Origin: Aliivibrio sp. S4MY1
GTDB lineage: Bacteria; Pseudomonadota; Gammaproteobacteria; Enterobacterales; Vibrionaceae
Assembly (NCBI RefSeq): GCF_028765545.1
Contig: NZ_JARACP010000002.1
Span: forward strand, 1-64,000
Length of the DNA stretch: 64,000 bases
Direction: 5' to 3'
Part shown: in pieces, positions 47,129-56,900 of the stretch
How the letters are laid out: each line of letters starts with the position of its first letter
Position numbering within the stretch: position 1 is the stretch's first letter
The notes under the pieces: generated by a model
What the model was told of the DNA's origin: nothing
What the model saw: the letters and a program-made list of their open reading frames with translations, nothing else
Databases searched by the model: none
Translations under genes and position numbers: made by a program

Positions 47129-47596
47129 TATTTGTCATCCTTCTCTAATTGATAATTACCTTAATATATTAAACATTTGTTAACCATCTATTGATTATAT
47201 ATGAATGGCACTCGTTTTTTTTACAAATATATGAACACAACAAACAATTACTCACAAAAGTCATCACAAAAATACAATTTAACTACATTTGACCTTAATT
47301 ATTCTTAATCCAATTTCGCTCAAATTGTTAAGTATTAAATAATCGTATTTCCAACTAATAAGTTCGTTTTAGGTTCCAAAGAAAATAATTTAAAATTAGA
47401 GCTCAAAATTAAAACATCCATAGATTCGAACAAACTCAAATAATAGTTTTATCAATTTAAACATCACAGAGCCTTTAGTTGCTGTTTTTTTAAACAGAAA
47501 AAGTGTGATCTTCCTTGCTTTTTAGGCCTCTTCTCTTTACTCTGCTTTCCATTAGGCAAATCTTATTTTGCTTCTACTTGTTTATAGGAAATCACC
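47129..47596. other. 468-bp AT-rich gap with leader hairpins before dbpA
   Basis: No ORF of note. Near the dbpA end lies a nested inverted repeat, ATCACA (47463-47468) with TGTGAT (47504-47509) outside and CTGTTT (47482-47487) with AAACAG (47492-47497) inside, followed by a pyrimidine-rich stretch. DEAD-box helicase genes often have long regulated 5' leaders; whether this is one cannot be told from sequence. Confidence 0.35.
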
Positions 47597-48985
47597 TTGA
47601 GCCAAACATCTTTCTCATCATTAGATCTGAACCCATCTCTTCTTCAAAACCTAGAAACTTTAGGCTATAACGAGATGACTCCAATTCAAGCTCAAAGCTT
47701 ACCATTCATGCTGAAAGGGAAAGATGTCATTGCCCAAGGAAAAACGGGCTCAGGTAAAACAGCTGCGTTTGGTTTAGGCTTATTGGCTAACCTAGATGTA
47801 AAACGTTTTCGTGTTCAATCACTAGTATTGTGTCCAACACGTGAACTTGCTGACCAAGTTGCGGTAGAAATCCGTAAGCTTGCTCGCTCTATCCACAACA
47901 TCAAAGTTCTGACGTTATGTGGCGGTGTTCCATTTGGTCCACAAATTGGTTCACTTGAGCACGGTGCACACATCATCGTTGGTACACCTGGTCGTGTTGA
48001 AGAGCACCTACGTAAAGGTTACTTAAACCTAGACAACCTAAATACATTTGTTCTTGATGAAGCTGACCGTATGTTAGAAATGGGCTTCCAAGACGCGATT
48101 GATATGGTATTAGATCACGCACCTACTAAGCGTCAAAACTTACTGTTCAGTGCAACGTTCCCACCACAAATCAAATCTATTGCTGATCGCATCATGAACG
48201 ATCCAATCATGGCAAAAGCAGAAGACAAAGTAGAAAATACCTCTATCGAGCAGCATTTCTACAAAGTTGATGATTTTGAAGATCGCCTACGTGCACTTCA
48301 AATTCTGCTTCTTAAACACCGTCCAGAATCAACCGTTATCTTCTGTAATACAAAACGTGTTACTCAAGAAGTTGCTGATGAATTACGCCACTTTGATTTC
48401 AGCGTAACCGCGCTTCATGGTGATTTAGAGCAACGTGACCGTGATAAAGCGTTAGTTCGTTTTGCTAATAAGAGTACATCTATCCTAGTTGCTACTGATG
48501 TTGCCGCTCGTGGTCTTGATATCGAATCTCTAGATGCAGTAATCAACTTTGAATTATCTCGTGATCCTGAAGTTCATGTTCACCGCATTGGTCGTACTGG
48601 CCGTGCTGGTAATAAAGGCATCGCATTAAGCCTATTTAGCAACAAAGAAACCAATAACATTGCTCAAATCGAAGATTACATGAGCATTACTATTAATGAC
48701 GAGCCACTACCAAGTGAAGATTACCTAAGCGAGCAGCCACACTACCCAGAAATGGTAACGCTTTGGATTGATGGCGGTAAGAAAAACAAACTACGCCCTG
48801 GTGATATCCTTGGTGCATTAACTGGTAAAGATGGCGTTGACGGTAAAAAAGTAGGTAAAATCAACGTGTTTGATTTCCACGCTTACGTTGCCGTTCACAG
48901 CTCAATTGCTAAAGCTGCATTAGATAAGATTGCAACAGGTAAAATGAAAGGGCGTACATTCCGTGTAAGCCGTATGCGCGGTTAA
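47597..48985 (+). CDS. dbpA: ATP-dependent RNA helicase DbpA
   Basis: A 462-residue DEAD-box helicase starting at TTG 47597, with AGGA seven bases upstream. Q motif (FSSLDLNPSLLQNLETLGYNEMTPIQ), Walker A AQGKTGSGKT, VLDEAD, SATFP, and [10 protein letters not shown], followed by the C-terminal DbpA RNA-binding domain (about 388-462; VTLWIDGGKKNKLRPGDILGAL). DbpA binds hairpin 92 of 23S rRNA and helps assemble the 50S subunit. Confidence 0.95.
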   Translation: MSQTSFSSLDLNPSLLQNLETLGYNEMTPIQAQSLPFMLKGKDVIAQGKTGSGKTAAFGLGLLANLDVKRFRVQSLVLCPTRELADQVAVEIRKLARSIHNIKVLTLCGGVPFGPQIGSLEHGAHIIVGTPGRVEEHLRKGYLNLDNLNTFVLDEADRMLEMGFQDAIDMVLDHAPTKRQNLLFSATFPPQIKSIADRIMNDPIMAKAEDKVENTSIEQHFYKVDDFEDRLRALQILLLKHRPESTVIFCNTKRVTQEVADELRHFDFSVTALHGDLEQRDRDKALVRFANKSTSILVATDVAARGLDIESLDAVINFELSRDPEVHVHRIGRTGRAGNKGIALSLFSNKETNNIAQIEDYMSITINDEPLPSEDYLSEQPHYPEMVTLWIDGGKKNKLRPGDILGALTGKDGVDGKKVGKINVFDFHAYVAVHSSIAKAALDKIATGKMKGRTFRVSRMRG

Positions 48986-49010
48986 TAGCGAATACAAAAC
49001 AAATAATACA

Positions 49011-49049
49011 AAAAAGGCCGAGTAGATGATTTCTACTCGGCCTTTTTTT
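49011..49049. terminator. Terminator between dbpA and the MFS gene
   Basis: AAAAAGGCCGAGTAGA (49011-49026) pairs with TCTACTCGGCCTTTTT (49032-49047), continuing in T residues. Long and GC-rich, flanked by A and T runs, so it works for both convergent genes. Confidence 0.93.
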
Positions 49050-49068
49050 GTTGCAATAAGTTTTAGCT

Positions 49069-50271
49069 TTACACCGCTAATGGCATCTCGCTTGATGGTG
49101 GAATTGAGTGCACTTTACGTAAACCATACACCGCAAGTAATGCCATTAAGAACATAATTAACCCTACTGGCATTTGGCTATTAGCAGGGATCATCGATGC
49201 CACCATTGTTGCTAAACCCGCGCCCAAATTTTGCATGCCGCCCAATAATGCACCGGCTGTTCCTGCGTGTTGTGGAAATGGTGATAAAGCACCTGTTGTT
49301 GCTGCAGGAAATAAAATGCCCGCGCCTAAGAAGTACAATACGGCACCACCTATCAGAGTTGGCGCAGTGGTTAATCCCATAACACCAGGAACCAATACAA
49401 TCGCCGCACCTAAAACAATAGACACAAGACCTACATCTAACGATTTCTTCTCAGACCAACGCTTTGCAATCACACTTGATAAACCAGCACCTGCTAAATA
49501 GCCAGGGATAGGTAGAATAAACAGAATACTTACTGTTGTTGCTGCTAATTTAAGTTTACCACCCAGTAATACCCCTGCTGCCGCCTCAAACACAGCAACA
49601 CCAGCAAAAGTCGCCACTAAGCAGATCAAATAGCCTTGAAATCGGTGCTCTGATAATACGTGACGGTAACTCTTTAATACGGGCTCTTTACGACGCACTT
49701 CTAATGGTAACGTCTCTTTCATTGACGTTGTCATTATGATCAATACAGCAATGCTAAACAGAGCCAAGAATAAGTAGCTTGAACGCCAACCAAATACTTC
49801 TGTTAAATAGCCACCTAACACTGGAGCCAAAAGTGGTGAAAACATCATACACATGCTAATGATACTATTGGTTCTGTGTAGTTCATCACCAGAGAAGCAA
49901 TCACGAGGAAGTGTACGGCACATCACGCCTGCAGCACCAATACCTAGACCTTGCACAAAACAGCCCGCTAAAAATAACGAATAATCATGAGCAAATAACG
50001 CCAAAATAGTGCCAGCAATATATAAAGTAAGACCTGATAAGATCACCACACGACGGCCAATACGATCAGAAATTGGGCCGTAGAAAAATTGTGATAGACC
50101 ATAAGGAATCAAATAAACAGCCATAACTGCTTGTAACGAAGCAGGACTTACTTTGAATTCACTTGCCATGTAGCCAATAGATGGCACATACATAGTTTGG
50201 CTCATTTGACCAACAGCAACTAAAATAACGATCAGGAAACTGAACGTCGCAAGTGAATACGACTTTTGCAT
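49069..50271 (-). CDS. MFS multidrug transporter (EmrD/Bcr type)
   Basis: A 400-residue protein with 12 membrane segments and the DHA1 motif A in FYGPISDRIGRRVVILSG (about 63-80) and motif C-like AAGVMCRTLPRD / SPLLAPVLGGYL. It resembles EmrD-type drug-proton antiporters of Vibrio. Single gene; substrate unknown. Confidence 0.88.
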   Translation of the reverse strand: MQKSYSLATFSFLIVILVAVGQMSQTMYVPSIGYMASEFKVSPASLQAVMAVYLIPYGLSQFFYGPISDRIGRRVVILSGLTLYIAGTILALFAHDYSLFLAGCFVQGLGIGAAGVMCRTLPRDCFSGDELHRTNSIISMCMMFSPLLAPVLGGYLTEVFGWRSSYLFLALFSIAVLIIMTTSMKETLPLEVRRKEPVLKSYRHVLSEHRFQGYLICLVATFAGVAVFEAAAGVLLGGKLKLAATTVSILFILPIPGYLAGAGLSSVIAKRWSEKKSLDVGLVSIVLGAAIVLVPGVMGLTTAPTLIGGAVLYFLGAGILFPAATTGALSPFPQHAGTAGALLGGMQNLGAGLATMVASMIPANSQMPVGLIMFLMALLAVYGLRKVHSIPPSSEMPLAV

Positions 50272-50536
50272 GACTGCTCTCCGAAAAACAGCAAAGTATT
50301 AATAAGATATGTTAAGGGAATTAACGCCTGTTAATATTTAACAACAAAATTGATTAAGCTAACTATGAATATAGCTAAGCCTTTATAGGGCGAGATGATA
50401 AGGCGATTATATAAATCAGGCAATCTAATTTGCGCCTATTTCAGGAGAGATTTTTTATACTACTTGGATTAGTTTTCCTAATCCAAATCTAGTGCTTTTA
50501 TTTCACTATATTTAGAATAATTGTAATGTTCATCCT
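50272..50536. other. Gap between MFS and diguanylate cyclase genes
   Basis: About 265 AT-rich bases with no ORF. It holds the MFS promoter on the minus strand; TTGGATTAG / CTAATCCAA near 50464-50483 (ACTTGGATTAGTTTTCCTAATCCAAA) forms a clear short inverted repeat that could end the minus-strand cyclase gene. Confidence 0.4.
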
Positions 50537-51205
50537 CTATATAGAAATTGACACTTGGTTTCGCCCTAGCCGCTTTGCTTCATATAAAGCTTCATCAGCT
50601 TTATTAAGCAATTTGCATGAATCAAATATCGTATTATTTACCTCAGTAACACCAATGCTACTGGTCACTTTTACATGTTGTTCATTAATACTAATTTCAA
50701 TATTTCGTATCGTGTTTAATAGGTAATTAAGTCGTAACTCTGCCTCTATTGCATTTGTATTGGCTAATAGCATCACAAACTCATCACCACCTAAACGAGC
50801 AAAGTGATCATCAAATGTACATAGCGCTTCACAAGCTTGGCTAAATAAACGTAATACTTCATCACCAGTATCATGCCCATAGGTGTCATTGATTTTCTTA
50901 AAGTAATCAATATCAAACAATGCGATAGAAAATGATTTTTGATTCAAATGATACTCTTCAATAAAACCATTAATTTTACTTTCAAAACAGCGACGGTTAC
51001 ACGACCCCGTTAGGTCATCAAATAAAGCTAACTTAGAATAGTGCTCGGCTTTGGTATTTAATTTATAAAAATAAACCGCGTTTTTCGTCAAAAAAAACAA
51101 TAATGCTAAAAGCAAAGAAAGCACTGTAGCTATCGTGATATAAAGAGGGGTAAACCAATAATTTTTCGCTTTAGTCACCAAAATAATAAAAGGAAAATCA
51201 GACAC
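50537..51205 (-). pseudogene. Diguanylate cyclase, C-terminal part (GGDEF domain) separated by a frameshift
   Basis: The open frame holds a membrane segment ([20 protein letters not shown]) and a complete GGDEF domain: FDDLTGSCNRRCFE, FDIDYFKKINDTYGHDTGDEVL, RLGGDEFVMLLA, and ADEALYEAKRLGRNQV. The active-site GGDEF motif is intact. It is the continuation, in the -1 frame, of the sensor part encoded just upstream; a single missing A in the run at 51206-51210 (T on the plus strand) explains the break. A GTG at 51205 could start it alone, but no ribosome site is visible. It could be a true mutation, a sequencing error or a recoding site. Confidence 0.75.
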
Positions 51206-51987
51206 TTTTTAACAAAAACGCCTTGATAAGCACCGTTATATTTTTTATTTGAATCAAACATAAATTCTTGGTTATATTTCAACCCATTGATTTTTTGATA
51301 AGGAACATAATCAAAATCCATCGTTTCGCCGATAGGAAAATACTTAGGTACACTGGTTGCAAGCACCGTAAAATCACGACTTAGTATCGTAATTGTCGAT
51401 CCTTCCGATAAATCCGCGCTACGTAATGCTCTAGTAAAAAATGTAAAGTCCGTTAACAAGCCAACAATACCTGCAAACGCTCCTTTCTTATCCATAATTT
51501 TTACCCCTTGAACCATCACATTACGATTAAGTATATCTTTAAAAGGCCCAGTAATTACTGATGTTATCTCTTCATTGTTATTCTGTAATCGCTGACAATA
51601 TTCACGAGATGAAAGATCAACCCCACCAATTGTTTTGGTTTTTAGTAATACGCACTCTTTATCTACCGCAAATACATGAATAGCATTCATTAAGGTTTGA
51701 TAGTGTAACTCAAAAACTTCCGCTTGCTCTTGATAATGGTTGTCTGAAAGGGCTAATTGAGCAAAGCCATCTTGAGTTAAATCTTTAGATAATTGAGTTA
51801 ATACAAAATTGGAATGATTAAACGCAGTTTGAAGCCAAATCGACACAAAATTTGCATTGAACTTTAATTCACTTTCAATAAGTCGACTTTGCTTTTGATG
51901 ATTTTTCACTACATAAAAAACAGCACACGTTAGAGCGATACTCAGCAATAACAATGAGCCACTCAAAATAATTCGTTTTACCCTCAT
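51175..51987 (-). pseudogene. Diguanylate cyclase, N-terminal sensor part, frameshifted at its 3' end
   Basis: About 270 residues: membrane segment (KRIILSGSLLLLSIALTCAVFYVV) and a periplasmic dCache-like sensor (REYCQRLQNNNEEITSVITG, then GVKIMDKKGAFAGIVGLLTDF). The start is taken at the second ATG (51987), which follows GGGGA. After GVFVKK the frame runs into CLIFLLLFW and stops, whereas the other frame continues VSDFPFIILV into a membrane segment and GGDEF domain. The natural protein would be about 490 residues, with the layout sensor, second membrane segment, GGDEF. Confidence 0.75.
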
Positions 51988-52002
51988 TTTTCCCCAATAC
52001 AT

Positions 52003-52209
52003 TCATAGCAGTGTTCAATGATGACACAGTACATGAATACATTTTGTATAAAAATAAATCACTGTTAATTTTAGTAACAGTATTATCAATGAGGCAGCGT
52101 CTTTAAATTAATACTTCTATCATCTAAAAAATAGGACAGTGCTGATACAACAAAGCCAGCTAACTTAGCTGGCTTCTTAATGATTTCTAATGAAGGCTAA
52201 CAATCAAAA
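52003..52209. other. Gap between cyclase and rhlE
   Basis: About 207 AT-rich bases; the rhlE terminator lies at its right end and the cyclase promoter must lie in the rest. No ORF or RNA seen. Confidence 0.35.
52148..52175 (-). terminator. Terminator after rhlE
   Basis: AAGCCAGCTAA (52153-52163) pairs perfectly with TTAGCTGGCTT (52165-52175); on the minus strand the stem is followed by TGTTGT-type weak T-tract. The one-base gap means the inner pairs open to form the loop. Confidence 0.7.
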
Positions 52210-53736
52210 CTATGATTGTGCCTGAGGCTTACGCGCTGGACGTGGGCCTTGACGACGTGGTTTTGTATTACTTGTTGCAGATGAACCACCTGTCTTTGGT
52301 TTGCCTGCCGCTTTTGGCTTACCACCACCAAAATTGCTGCCATTGCCACGGTTTTCACCATTGCCTTTGGTCTTTGGTTTACCGCCTTCCACAGGACGTT
52401 TTTTATTATTACCGCCCTCTTTCTTTGCGCCGCCAGCACTGTGTTCCGTGTTGCGTCTTTGGCTTGGTTTTGCACCTTGCTTATGACCATTACGGTTCTC
52501 ACCAGAACGTTGACCATCTTTATGATCCACACGTGGTGCTTTTGCTTTCTTTGGTTTCTTCGCTTTGATTGGGCGAGTATCCAATTTAGACTCAGGCACT
52601 TTTAGTGTAGGTTCAAAACCTTCAAGCGTATGACGAGGTAATACTTTTTGAATTAGACGTTCAATTGCGAATAACTCTTTTGATTCATCTTCACTCACAA
52701 AAGAAACCGCTTTACCCGTTGCACCAGCACGACCAGTACGACCAATACGGTGAACGTAATCTTCCGGCACTTTTGGTAAATCAACGTTAATAACTTGAGG
52801 CAATTGCTCAATATCTAGACCACGAGCAGCAATATCTGTCGCCACTAACACACGAACTTGACCAGACTTAAAGTTAGCTAACGCTTTAGTACGTGCGCCT
52901 TGGCTCTTATTGCCATGAATGGCTGCCGCACTAACGCCTTTCTCTTCTAGCGTTTTAGCTAAACGGTTTGCACCATGCTTAGTTTTACTAAATACTAGTA
53001 CTTGCTTCCAATCGTTATCTTTAATTAACTTAGTTAGCACGCGTGCTTTTTTCGTCTTATCAACAACGTAAACAGATTGCTCAACCGTCTCTGCTGTTGT
53101 ATTACGTTGTGCAACCGAGATCTCAACTGGGTTATTCACCAAGCCTTTTGCTAATTGGCGGATCTCATCAGAAAACGTTGCAGAGAACAGTAAGTTTTGA
53201 CGGTTCTTAGGCAATTTGTTTAAGATTTTTTTAATGTCATGAATAAAGCCCATATCTAACATACGGTCCGCTTCATCCAATACTAGAATTTCTAATTGGT
53301 CGAATTTTATCGCGTTTTGGTTCGCAAGATCCAATAAACGACCAGGTGTTGCCACTAAAACATCAACACCTTTACGCAGACGCTGCATTTGTGGGTTTGC
53401 TTTAACGCCACCAAATACTACATCAGACGTTAGTGGAAGGTTTACGCTGTATTTTTCAACACTCTCGTGCACCTGTGCAGCTAATTCACGTGTTGGTGTT
53501 AATACCAAAGCACGTACTTGGTTAAACTTACGCTTAGGACCATTTGATAAACGCTCAAGAAGAGGCAGTGTAAAGCCTGCTGTTTTACCTGTACCTGTTT
53601 GAGCCGCAGCCATAACATCCTTCCCTTCAATTACCGCAGGGATCGCTTGTAATTGGATAGGTGAAGGTGTGCTGTAACCTTGTGCTTCTACAGCTTTTAA
53701 AATAGGGGCAGATAAGCCCAAAGAGGTAAAACCCAT
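52210..53736 (-). CDS. rhlE: ATP-dependent RNA helicase RhlE
   Basis: A protein of 508 residues from ATG 53736 ([20 protein letters not shown]). The frame is open 38 codons further, but that stretch crosses the yeeN terminator and is rejected. DEAD-box core: [46 protein letters not shown]. The C-terminal 130 residues are a basic, low-complexity tail rich in K, G, N, R and P. RhlE acts in ribosome assembly and RNA turnover. Confidence 0.92.
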   Translation of the reverse strand: MGFTSLGLSAPILKAVEAQGYSTPSPIQLQAIPAVIEGKDVMAAAQTGTGKTAGFTLPLLERLSNGPKRKFNQVRALVLTPTRELAAQVHESVEKYSVNLPLTSDVVFGGVKANPQMQRLRKGVDVLVATPGRLLDLANQNAIKFDQLEILVLDEADRMLDMGFIHDIKKILNKLPKNRQNLLFSATFSDEIRQLAKGLVNNPVEISVAQRNTTAETVEQSVYVVDKTKKARVLTKLIKDNDWKQVLVFSKTKHGANRLAKTLEEKGVSAAAIHGNKSQGARTKALANFKSGQVRVLVATDIAARGLDIEQLPQVINVDLPKVPEDYVHRIGRTGRAGATGKAVSFVSEDESKELFAIERLIQKVLPRHTLEGFEPTLKVPESKLDTRPIKAKKPKKAKAPRVDHKDGQRSGENRNGHKQGAKPSQRRNTEHSAGGAKKEGGNNKKRPVEGGKPKTKGNGENRGNGSNFGGGKPKAAGKPKTGGSSATSNTKPRRQGPRPARKPQAQS

Positions 53737-53835
53737 ACTAAAATGTTCTCTATATTGTTCATTAAGCGCAAAACTGCGAGCGCTGTAGCATACAGTAACT
53801 TCTAGATTACTCAATCCTAAAGCGCAGTTTAAAAC

Positions 53836-53865
53836 GAAAAAGCCGAGCAACTAAGGCTCGGCTTT
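53836..53865 (-). terminator. Terminator after yeeN
   Basis: AAAGCCGAGC (53839-53848) pairs perfectly with GCTCGGCTTT (53856-53865); on the minus strand it is followed by TTCGTTTTAAA. It separates yeeN from rhlE. Confidence 0.85.
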
Positions 53866-53892
53866 GATTCATTCTGTAAAATTAGGACTCTA

Positions 53893-54615
53893 TTAGTCTT
53901 CTAATTCTGCGTTGTGATAAACCTGTTGTACGTCATCACAATCGTCTAGTAGATCTAAGAATTTTTGGAATTTCTCAGCATCTTCGCCTGTAACCGCCAT
54001 TGGGTTTTGAGGTACAAACGTAATTTCTTCCACATCTACAACTAGATCTGGGAACTCAGCAGCCAGTGCTGTTTTCACTTTAAAGAACTCAGTGTGTGGT
54101 GCGAATACTGTGATCACGCCATCTTCAAGTTCGATATCAGAAACATCAGCATCTTGCATCATAAGCGCTTCAAGTACTGCTTCTTCGTCGTCGCCTTTAA
54201 ACTGGAATACAGCTTGGTGATCGAACATGTGAGCACTTGTGCCTGGGCTACCAATTTTAGCACCAGTTTTAACGAAACATTGGCGAACGTCTTGGAAAGT
54301 ACGGTTACCATTATCAGTTAAACAGTCAACGATTACGCTTGCGCCGCCTGGTGCAAAGCCTTCGTAACGTGCGTGTTGGTAATCTTCACCACCGCCGCCA
54401 GTCGCTTTATCAATTGCTTTATCAATGATGTGTGTAGGCACCTGATCTTTTTTCGCTTTCGAAATAAGATGCTTTAGAGACAAGTTCATGTCTGGATCAG
54501 GACCGCCATTCTTAGCACACATGTAAATTTCTTTACCGTATTTAGAATAAACTTTGATTTTTGCGCCTTGTGTTTTAGCCATTGAGGCCTTGCGCACTTC
54601 AAAACTTCTTCCCAT
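53893..54615 (-). CDS. yeeN: YebC/PmpR-family protein (YeeN type)
   Basis: A 240-residue YebC/PmpR-family protein; N-terminal [19 protein letters not shown] and [19 protein letters not shown] are diagnostic, as is the acidic C-terminal third. The N-terminus resembles the YeeN subgroup more than YebC. Family members act as translation factors easing ribosome stalling or as DNA-binding regulators. Single gene with its own terminator. Confidence 0.9.
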   Translation of the reverse strand: MGRSFEVRKASMAKTQGAKIKVYSKYGKEIYMCAKNGGPDPDMNLSLKHLISKAKKDQVPTHIIDKAIDKATGGGGEDYQHARYEGFAPGGASVIVDCLTDNGNRTFQDVRQCFVKTGAKIGSPGTSAHMFDHQAVFQFKGDDEEAVLEALMMQDADVSDIELEDGVITVFAPHTEFFKVKTALAAEFPDLVVDVEEITFVPQNPMAVTGEDAEKFQKFLDLLDDCDDVQQVYHNAELED

Positions 54616-54705
54616 CGGGATTCTCTCTTATGTTTGTGGACTTTAAAATTATCGGCAGATTCTACCAAATTACTTAGGGAATAGGCTAGTAAAGATCAAG
54701 GAACC

Positions 54706-54912
54706 TTACGCTACGCCCATTTTTGACTTGTATTTTTCAATAGATTGCTGAAAAAAGAGACGTTCTGCCTCATCTTCTATCTTCTCAGCCTCTACGATCC
54801 AAAGATCGGGACCTGCTTTTGCGTTTTTCACCTTCCACACAAAGAATGCCGCTTGTTTATCAAGTTCAATTTTATTTTTTTCTTTTGGAGGTAATAAGGA
54901 CAGGTTTTGCAT
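54706..54912 (-). CDS. Small hypothetical protein, 68 aa
   Basis: A charged soluble protein (MQNLSLLPPKEKNKIELDKQ...) with an aromatic central stretch (AAFFVWKVKNAKAGPDLWIVEAE) and a helical C-terminus. GAG lies six bases before the ATG. No family recognised; composition and start site suggest a genuine gene. Confidence 0.6.
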   Translation of the reverse strand: MQNLSLLPPKEKNKIELDKQAAFFVWKVKNAKAGPDLWIVEAEKIEDEAERLFFQQSIEKYKSKMGVA

Positions 54913-55010
54913 AACAAGCTCATTTAATTAATCACAACGAAAGTCTACTGTGTCACTGAGTTATTTTCTAGCACTGTTTAACAATAGCGAGCAAAGTTTG
55001 GGGTGCAGAA

Positions 55011-55050
55011 ACAAAAATGCGCCAAACTGCTGTCTTTAGCAATGGCGCAT
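55011..55050 (-). terminator. Terminator after the 64-aa gene
   Basis: ATGCGCCA (55017-55024) pairs with TGGCGCAT (55043-55050), with an inner GCT/AGC pair; on the minus strand the stem is followed by TTTTTGTTT. Confidence 0.85.
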
Positions 55051-55089
55051 TAGTAAAACACTTGAAGGTATGAAGGTAGAAATCAAAAA

Positions 55090-55284
55090 TTAATGAATAA
55101 GACCCAAGTCTTTCGCTTCTTCTAGGGTGAGACCACTTTCTCTGATCTCACGCATCGCTTCAATACGACGACGCGCTGCTGCTTTTTTCTGACACTCCGT
55201 AATGTTTGTTATCACTTCATCGTTTATTTCGTACTTGCCTTTCATGTCGGTGATTTCACCGTGATCAATAGAATTAATAGACAT
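55090..55284 (-). CDS. Small hypothetical protein, 64 aa
   Basis: A short protein with a strong ribosome site (TAGGAGG, seven bases before the ATG) and its own terminator, so surely expressed. The C-terminal half is a charged helix (KKAAARRRIEAMREIRESGLTLEEAKDLGLIH). No family recognised; the basic RRR patch may bind nucleic acid, but that is a guess. Confidence 0.75.
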   Translation of the reverse strand: MSINSIDHGEITDMKGKYEINDEVITNITECQKKAAARRRIEAMREIRESGLTLEEAKDLGLIH

Positions 55285-55569
55285 AATAACCTCCTAAATC
55301 CATACCCTTCAGACGTATGTTTAGCAAAGCCAATTGAGCTTGTTAAATCTATTTATTCCAGAGTGTGAGCTAAGTTAGATTTGTGATTTATTTTATCAAA
55401 AATACTATCTTTAATAGTATCAATTAACTACATTTAAACGTTCAGCTTCAAAGAAAAATCCTGCGTAACATCACTTTTTTATCTCCCTATTTTCTTGCCT
55501 CTACGCTTTATTGTTCGTGCTATCTGTTAATGTGCGCTATGCTAGCCTTAAATTATATTGATATAAATA
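55285..55569. other. Divergent gap 64-aa gene / YkgJ-type gene
   Basis: 285 AT-rich bases holding the two divergent promoters. A short inverted repeat, ATACTAT...TTAATAGTAT (near 55402-55420), is the only structure noticed. Confidence 0.35.
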
Positions 55570-55935
55570 ATGATAACTATGACCATCAACAAAATCGACA
55601 TTACGGTTCATACCGACTCGCCATCATCAGAATCTCTGTTAACAAGTGCTTCATTAACCAAAGATTCAGGTATAACCTGTGACACCTGTCGAGCTTGTTG
55701 CTGTCGATTAGAAGTCATGCTTATTACCGATACAGGCGTACCTGAAGAGTTTATCGATACTGATGACTGGGGAAGCGAAGTAATGCTGCGTTTGGATGAT
55801 GGTTGGTGTGCCGCCGTAGATCGCGACACACTAATGTGCACTATTTATGAGAATCGTCCGTGGATCTGCCGTGAATTTGAAATGGCCTCTTACGAGTGCG
55901 AAGTCGAGCGCAAAGAAAACGGCATCGATAAATAA
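55570..55935 (+). CDS. YkgJ-family cysteine cluster protein
   Basis: A 121-residue protein with the Zn/Fe-chelating YkgJ pattern: CDTCRACCCRLEV near residues 37-49, DDGWCAAVD near 76-84, then TLMCTIYENRPWICREFEMASYEC near 86-111. Eight or more Cys residues could hold a metal or iron-sulfur centre. The function of this family is unknown. No clear ribosome site before the ATG, so the start is less certain (an ATG three codons on is possible). Convergent with the metallopeptidase-like gene, five bases apart. Confidence 0.85.
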   Translation: MITMTINKIDITVHTDSPSSESLLTSASLTKDSGITCDTCRACCCRLEVMLITDTGVPEEFIDTDDWGSEVMLRLDDGWCAAVDRDTLMCTIYENRPWICREFEMASYECEVERKENGIDK

Positions 55936-55939
55936 AACA

Positions 55940-56437
55940 TTAAGACGATTGTGTCTCTAAGTAAGTCAAATACAAACGCGCATCAAACTCAAGCTGATGG
56001 TAATCTGGCTCCATGTGACAGCACAACGCATAAAATGCCTTGTTGTGCTCCTTCTCTTTGATGTGCGCCAACTCATGCACCACGAGCATACGCAGCAAGG
56101 GCTCTGGCGCCTTCCGAAACACACTCGAAATTCTAATCTCATTTTTAGCTTTTAATTTATTGCCATGAATGCGTGACACAAACGTATGCAGGCCAAGTGC
56201 ATTATTCACAATGTGTATTTTAGGATCATACACGACCTTACTAAGAGGAGATGATTTCTTAATGTACTTGTTCTTTAATGCTTGAGTGTAATCAAACAAC
56301 GCCTTTTCAGACGTAATATCATGCATAGTCGGGTATTTATTCTTTACCCATTCCGCCAACTTTCCATTGGTTACCATTGGCTCAACTTGTGCCAAAATAT
56401 GCTCTGGATAGCCTTTTAAATAACGTAACTTAGTCAT
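55940..56437 (-). CDS. YgjP-type metal-dependent hydrolase
   Basis: A 165-residue member of the YgjP/WLM-like zinc peptidase family: VVHELAHIKEKEHNKAFY near residues 119-136 has the HExxH-type zinc site (His121, His125) and third ligand His131. It is shorter than YgjP of E. coli. Likely a cytoplasmic metalloprotease; substrate unknown. Confidence 0.82.
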   Translation of the reverse strand: MTKLRYLKGYPEHILAQVEPMVTNGKLAEWVKNKYPTMHDITSEKALFDYTQALKNKYIKKSSPLSKVVYDPKIHIVNNALGLHTFVSRIHGNKLKAKNEIRISSVFRKAPEPLLRMLVVHELAHIKEKEHNKAFYALCCHMEPDYHQLEFDARLYLTYLETQSS

Positions 56438-56552
56438 GCTTTATACTCATGATCTCATTTTACTCATAATGCGCTATTGTACCCTACTTTCTTTATCGCT
56501 ACTCTACTCTCTCTTCTTTCTTCACTTTTCTATTTTTAACCAAAGAGATTTT

Positions 56553-56837
56553 ATGAACTTTCGTCACTCACTTTCTAACACTATTAATCAAATAAAAGAG
56601 ACTATTGGTGAAGTCATCGAGTTTCAATCTCGTATCTGGGTGATCAATATTCATGAAGGTACGCTTAACGACGAATCATTCATTATTAATGAAGATAGCT
56701 TCCAAGAACCAATGCAGTGGATGGTAAAACGACAATACAGCACTGAAATGATCGAAAAAGTCGATGCGATGAAACGCTCCCAAATAGTGGTACTGACGCA
56801 TAATAATGTAGAGCATCGATTAATAAGAGTAAAATAA
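56553..56837 (+). CDS. Small hypothetical protein, 94 aa
   Basis: A protein of 94 residues from ATG 56553, which has AAAGAGAT ten bases upstream. The frame continues 39 codons further up, but that stretch overlaps the divergent metallopeptidase start and reads as a low-complexity Leu/Phe run, so it is rejected. Soluble, with a helical N-terminus (NFRHSLSNTINQIKETIGEVIEF). No family recognised. Confidence 0.65.
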   Translation: MNFRHSLSNTINQIKETIGEVIEFQSRIWVINIHEGTLNDESFIINEDSFQEPMQWMVKRQYSTEMIEKVDAMKRSQIVVLTHNNVEHRLIRVK

Positions 56838-56866
56838 AAAAGGCCTACTCATTACTGAATAGGCCT
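56835..56866 (-). terminator. Terminator after the GbpA-like gene
   Basis: AGGCCTACTCA (56841-56851) pairs with TGAATAGGCCT (56856-56866) with one mismatch; on the minus strand the stem runs into TTTTTTATTTTAC. It may also serve the plus-strand 94-aa gene. Confidence 0.85.
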
Positions 56867-56900
56867 GATTATTATCTAAGTGATAATGATAGTGAGGTAA

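Noticed and set aside
53737-53850. N-terminal extension of RhlE to 53850
   Set aside because: It would cross the terminator hairpin of yeeN (53839-53865) and lacks helicase homology; [11 protein letters not shown] at 53736 is the usual RhlE start.
56436-56552. 39-residue N-terminal extension of the 94-aa protein
   Set aside because: A Leu/Phe/Ser run overlapping the divergent gene start; ATG 56553 has a ribosome site.
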